The position numbers were made by a program, and so were the translations under genes. Under the pieces are notes generated by a model. The model had not been told where the DNA came from. It saw only the letters and a list, made by a program, of their open reading frames with translations, and searched no databases. DNA of 14,767 nt from Aquirhabdus sp. Lineage in GTDB: Bacteria; Pseudomonadota; Gammaproteobacteria; Pseudomonadales; Moraxellaceae. The DNA is taken from the NCBI GenBank assembly GCA_030150135.1, contig JASLGO010000160.1:1-14767 (forward strand), given 5' to 3'. Below are positions 14,213 through 14,767 of this stretch, piece after piece (the first letter of the stretch is position 1; each line of letters begins with the position of its first letter).

Positions 14213-14767
14213 ATGAAATCTATTATTAAAATCTCATTGGCATTGTGTGCAAGCCTCTATGGTTCGATGGCGTTTGCGGCCATTCAAAGCAAAGAAATCC
14301 ATTATACCGCTGCGGATGGCAGTCAGTTGGTGAGCTATTACGTTTATGACGATGCAATTAAAGTCAAACGTCCAGGGATTCTTGTCGTGCATGAATGGTG
14401 GGGCTTGAATGATTATGCGCGTCGCCGCGCAACGGAGCTTGCGAAGCTGGGCTATGCTGCGATGGCGATAGATATGTATGGAGAAGGCAAGCATACTGAA
14501 AAAGCCAGTGAAGCGACAGAAATGATGCATGGTGTTTTTAATGATGCTTCAACATCCATGGTTCGCGCAAAAGCAGGATTGGATTTGTTGAAAGCGCAAC
14601 CACAAGTTGATCCAACCAAGATCGGTGCGATTGGTTACTGCTTTGGCGGTAAGATTGTTCTCGATATGGCTCGAACAGGTCTGCCATTGAATGGTGTTGC
14701 AAGTTTCCATGGCGTTCTAGCCACTGCAACACCTGCAAAAGAAGGTGTGGTAAAAGCTAAAATATTA
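14213..14767 (+). CDS. Dienelactone hydrolase family protein, with signal peptide (partial, right edge)
   Basis: This is an alpha/beta-hydrolase fold protein of the dienelactone hydrolase (DLH) family; 185 residues are in the window and the C-terminus lies beyond it. The N-terminus (MKSIIKISLALCASLYGSMAFA, then AIQ) is a clear signal-peptide-like sequence with an A-x-A-type site near residue 22, so the enzyme is probably periplasmic. The DLH features present are VVHEWWGLNDY (Glu61, which pairs with the nucleophile in the family) and GYCFGG with nucleophile Cys143 rather than serine. The acid and histidine of the triad fall outside the window. A GGTGA ribosome-binding site lies 4 bases upstream of the ATG. 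Its substrate is unknown; family members hydrolyse dienelactone in chlorocatechol breakdown, but no such pathway genes are next to it. Confidence 0.88.
   Translation, partial: MKSIIKISLALCASLYGSMAFAAIQSKEIHYTAADGSQLVSYYVYDDAIKVKRPGILVVHEWWGLNDYARRRATELAKLGYAAMAIDMYGEGKHTEKASEATEMMHGVFNDASTSMVRAKAGLDLLKAQPQVDPTKIGAIGYCFGGKIVLDMARTGLPLNGVASFHGVLATATPAKEGVVKAKIL

Noticed and set aside
14234..14738. Reverse-strand open frames at the right end
   Set aside because: They are opposite to the dienelactone hydrolase frame, which has a signal peptide, ribosome-binding site and catalytic motifs.
1..14767. CRISPR array, transposase, integrase, tRNA, toxin-antitoxin or phage-defence genes
   Set aside because: No regular spaced repeats, no transposase or integrase motifs and no cloverleaf-like stretches were seen in the short intergenic regions; every sizeable coding region is accounted for by the listed genes.

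Overview
The window looks like ordinary chromosome of a gammaproteobacterium in the Moraxellaceae, most likely Acinetobacter or a close relative. This is an inference from family knowledge: the pilB-pilC-pilD-coaE block, the PpnP sequence with its Acinetobacter-style N-terminal extension, recN, a linked yqgE-ruvX pair and a moderate G+C content all fit. No sequence search was run, so the genus is not proven.

Layout. Positions 68-4626 (+) hold the type IV pilus assembly motor and processing genes: pilB (extension ATPase), pilC (inner-membrane platform) and pilD (prepilin peptidase/methylase). The CoA biosynthesis gene coaE follows. A PcaC-like carboxymuconolactone decarboxylase family gene (4691-5080, +) comes next and converges on a reverse-strand block: an EamA/DMT exporter (5096-6019) downstream of rlmB (23S rRNA methyltransferase, 6042-6800), then a bidirectional terminator (6948-6978), a TerC-family membrane protein (6996-7745) and ppnP (8018-8335).

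The reverse strand continues with three unrecognised envelope genes: 8533-9225 (signal peptide, coiled coil, low-complexity linker, C-terminal membrane anchor), 9230-9700 (two membrane segments around a DUF3592-like domain) and 9782-10318 (Sel1-like N-terminus, C-terminal membrane anchor). The last two genes of this group are separated by only 4 bases. This is the least explained part of the window and the best place to look for something undescribed.

A divergent intergenic region then leads to recN (+), yqgE and ruvX (overlapping by 8 bases), a PAP2-family phosphatase, and a dienelactone-hydrolase-family protein with a signal peptide that runs off the right edge.

Functionally, pilB/C/D form one machine (pilus extension and prepilin maturation; no pilin gene is present here). 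coaE, rlmB, ppnP, recN and ruvX are housekeeping. No tRNA, rRNA, insertion sequence, prophage, CRISPR array, toxin-antitoxin pair or recognised defence system was seen. No gene-free stretch exceeds 300 bases; the longest is 7746-8017 (272 bases), which holds the terC leader and a hairpin after ppnP.
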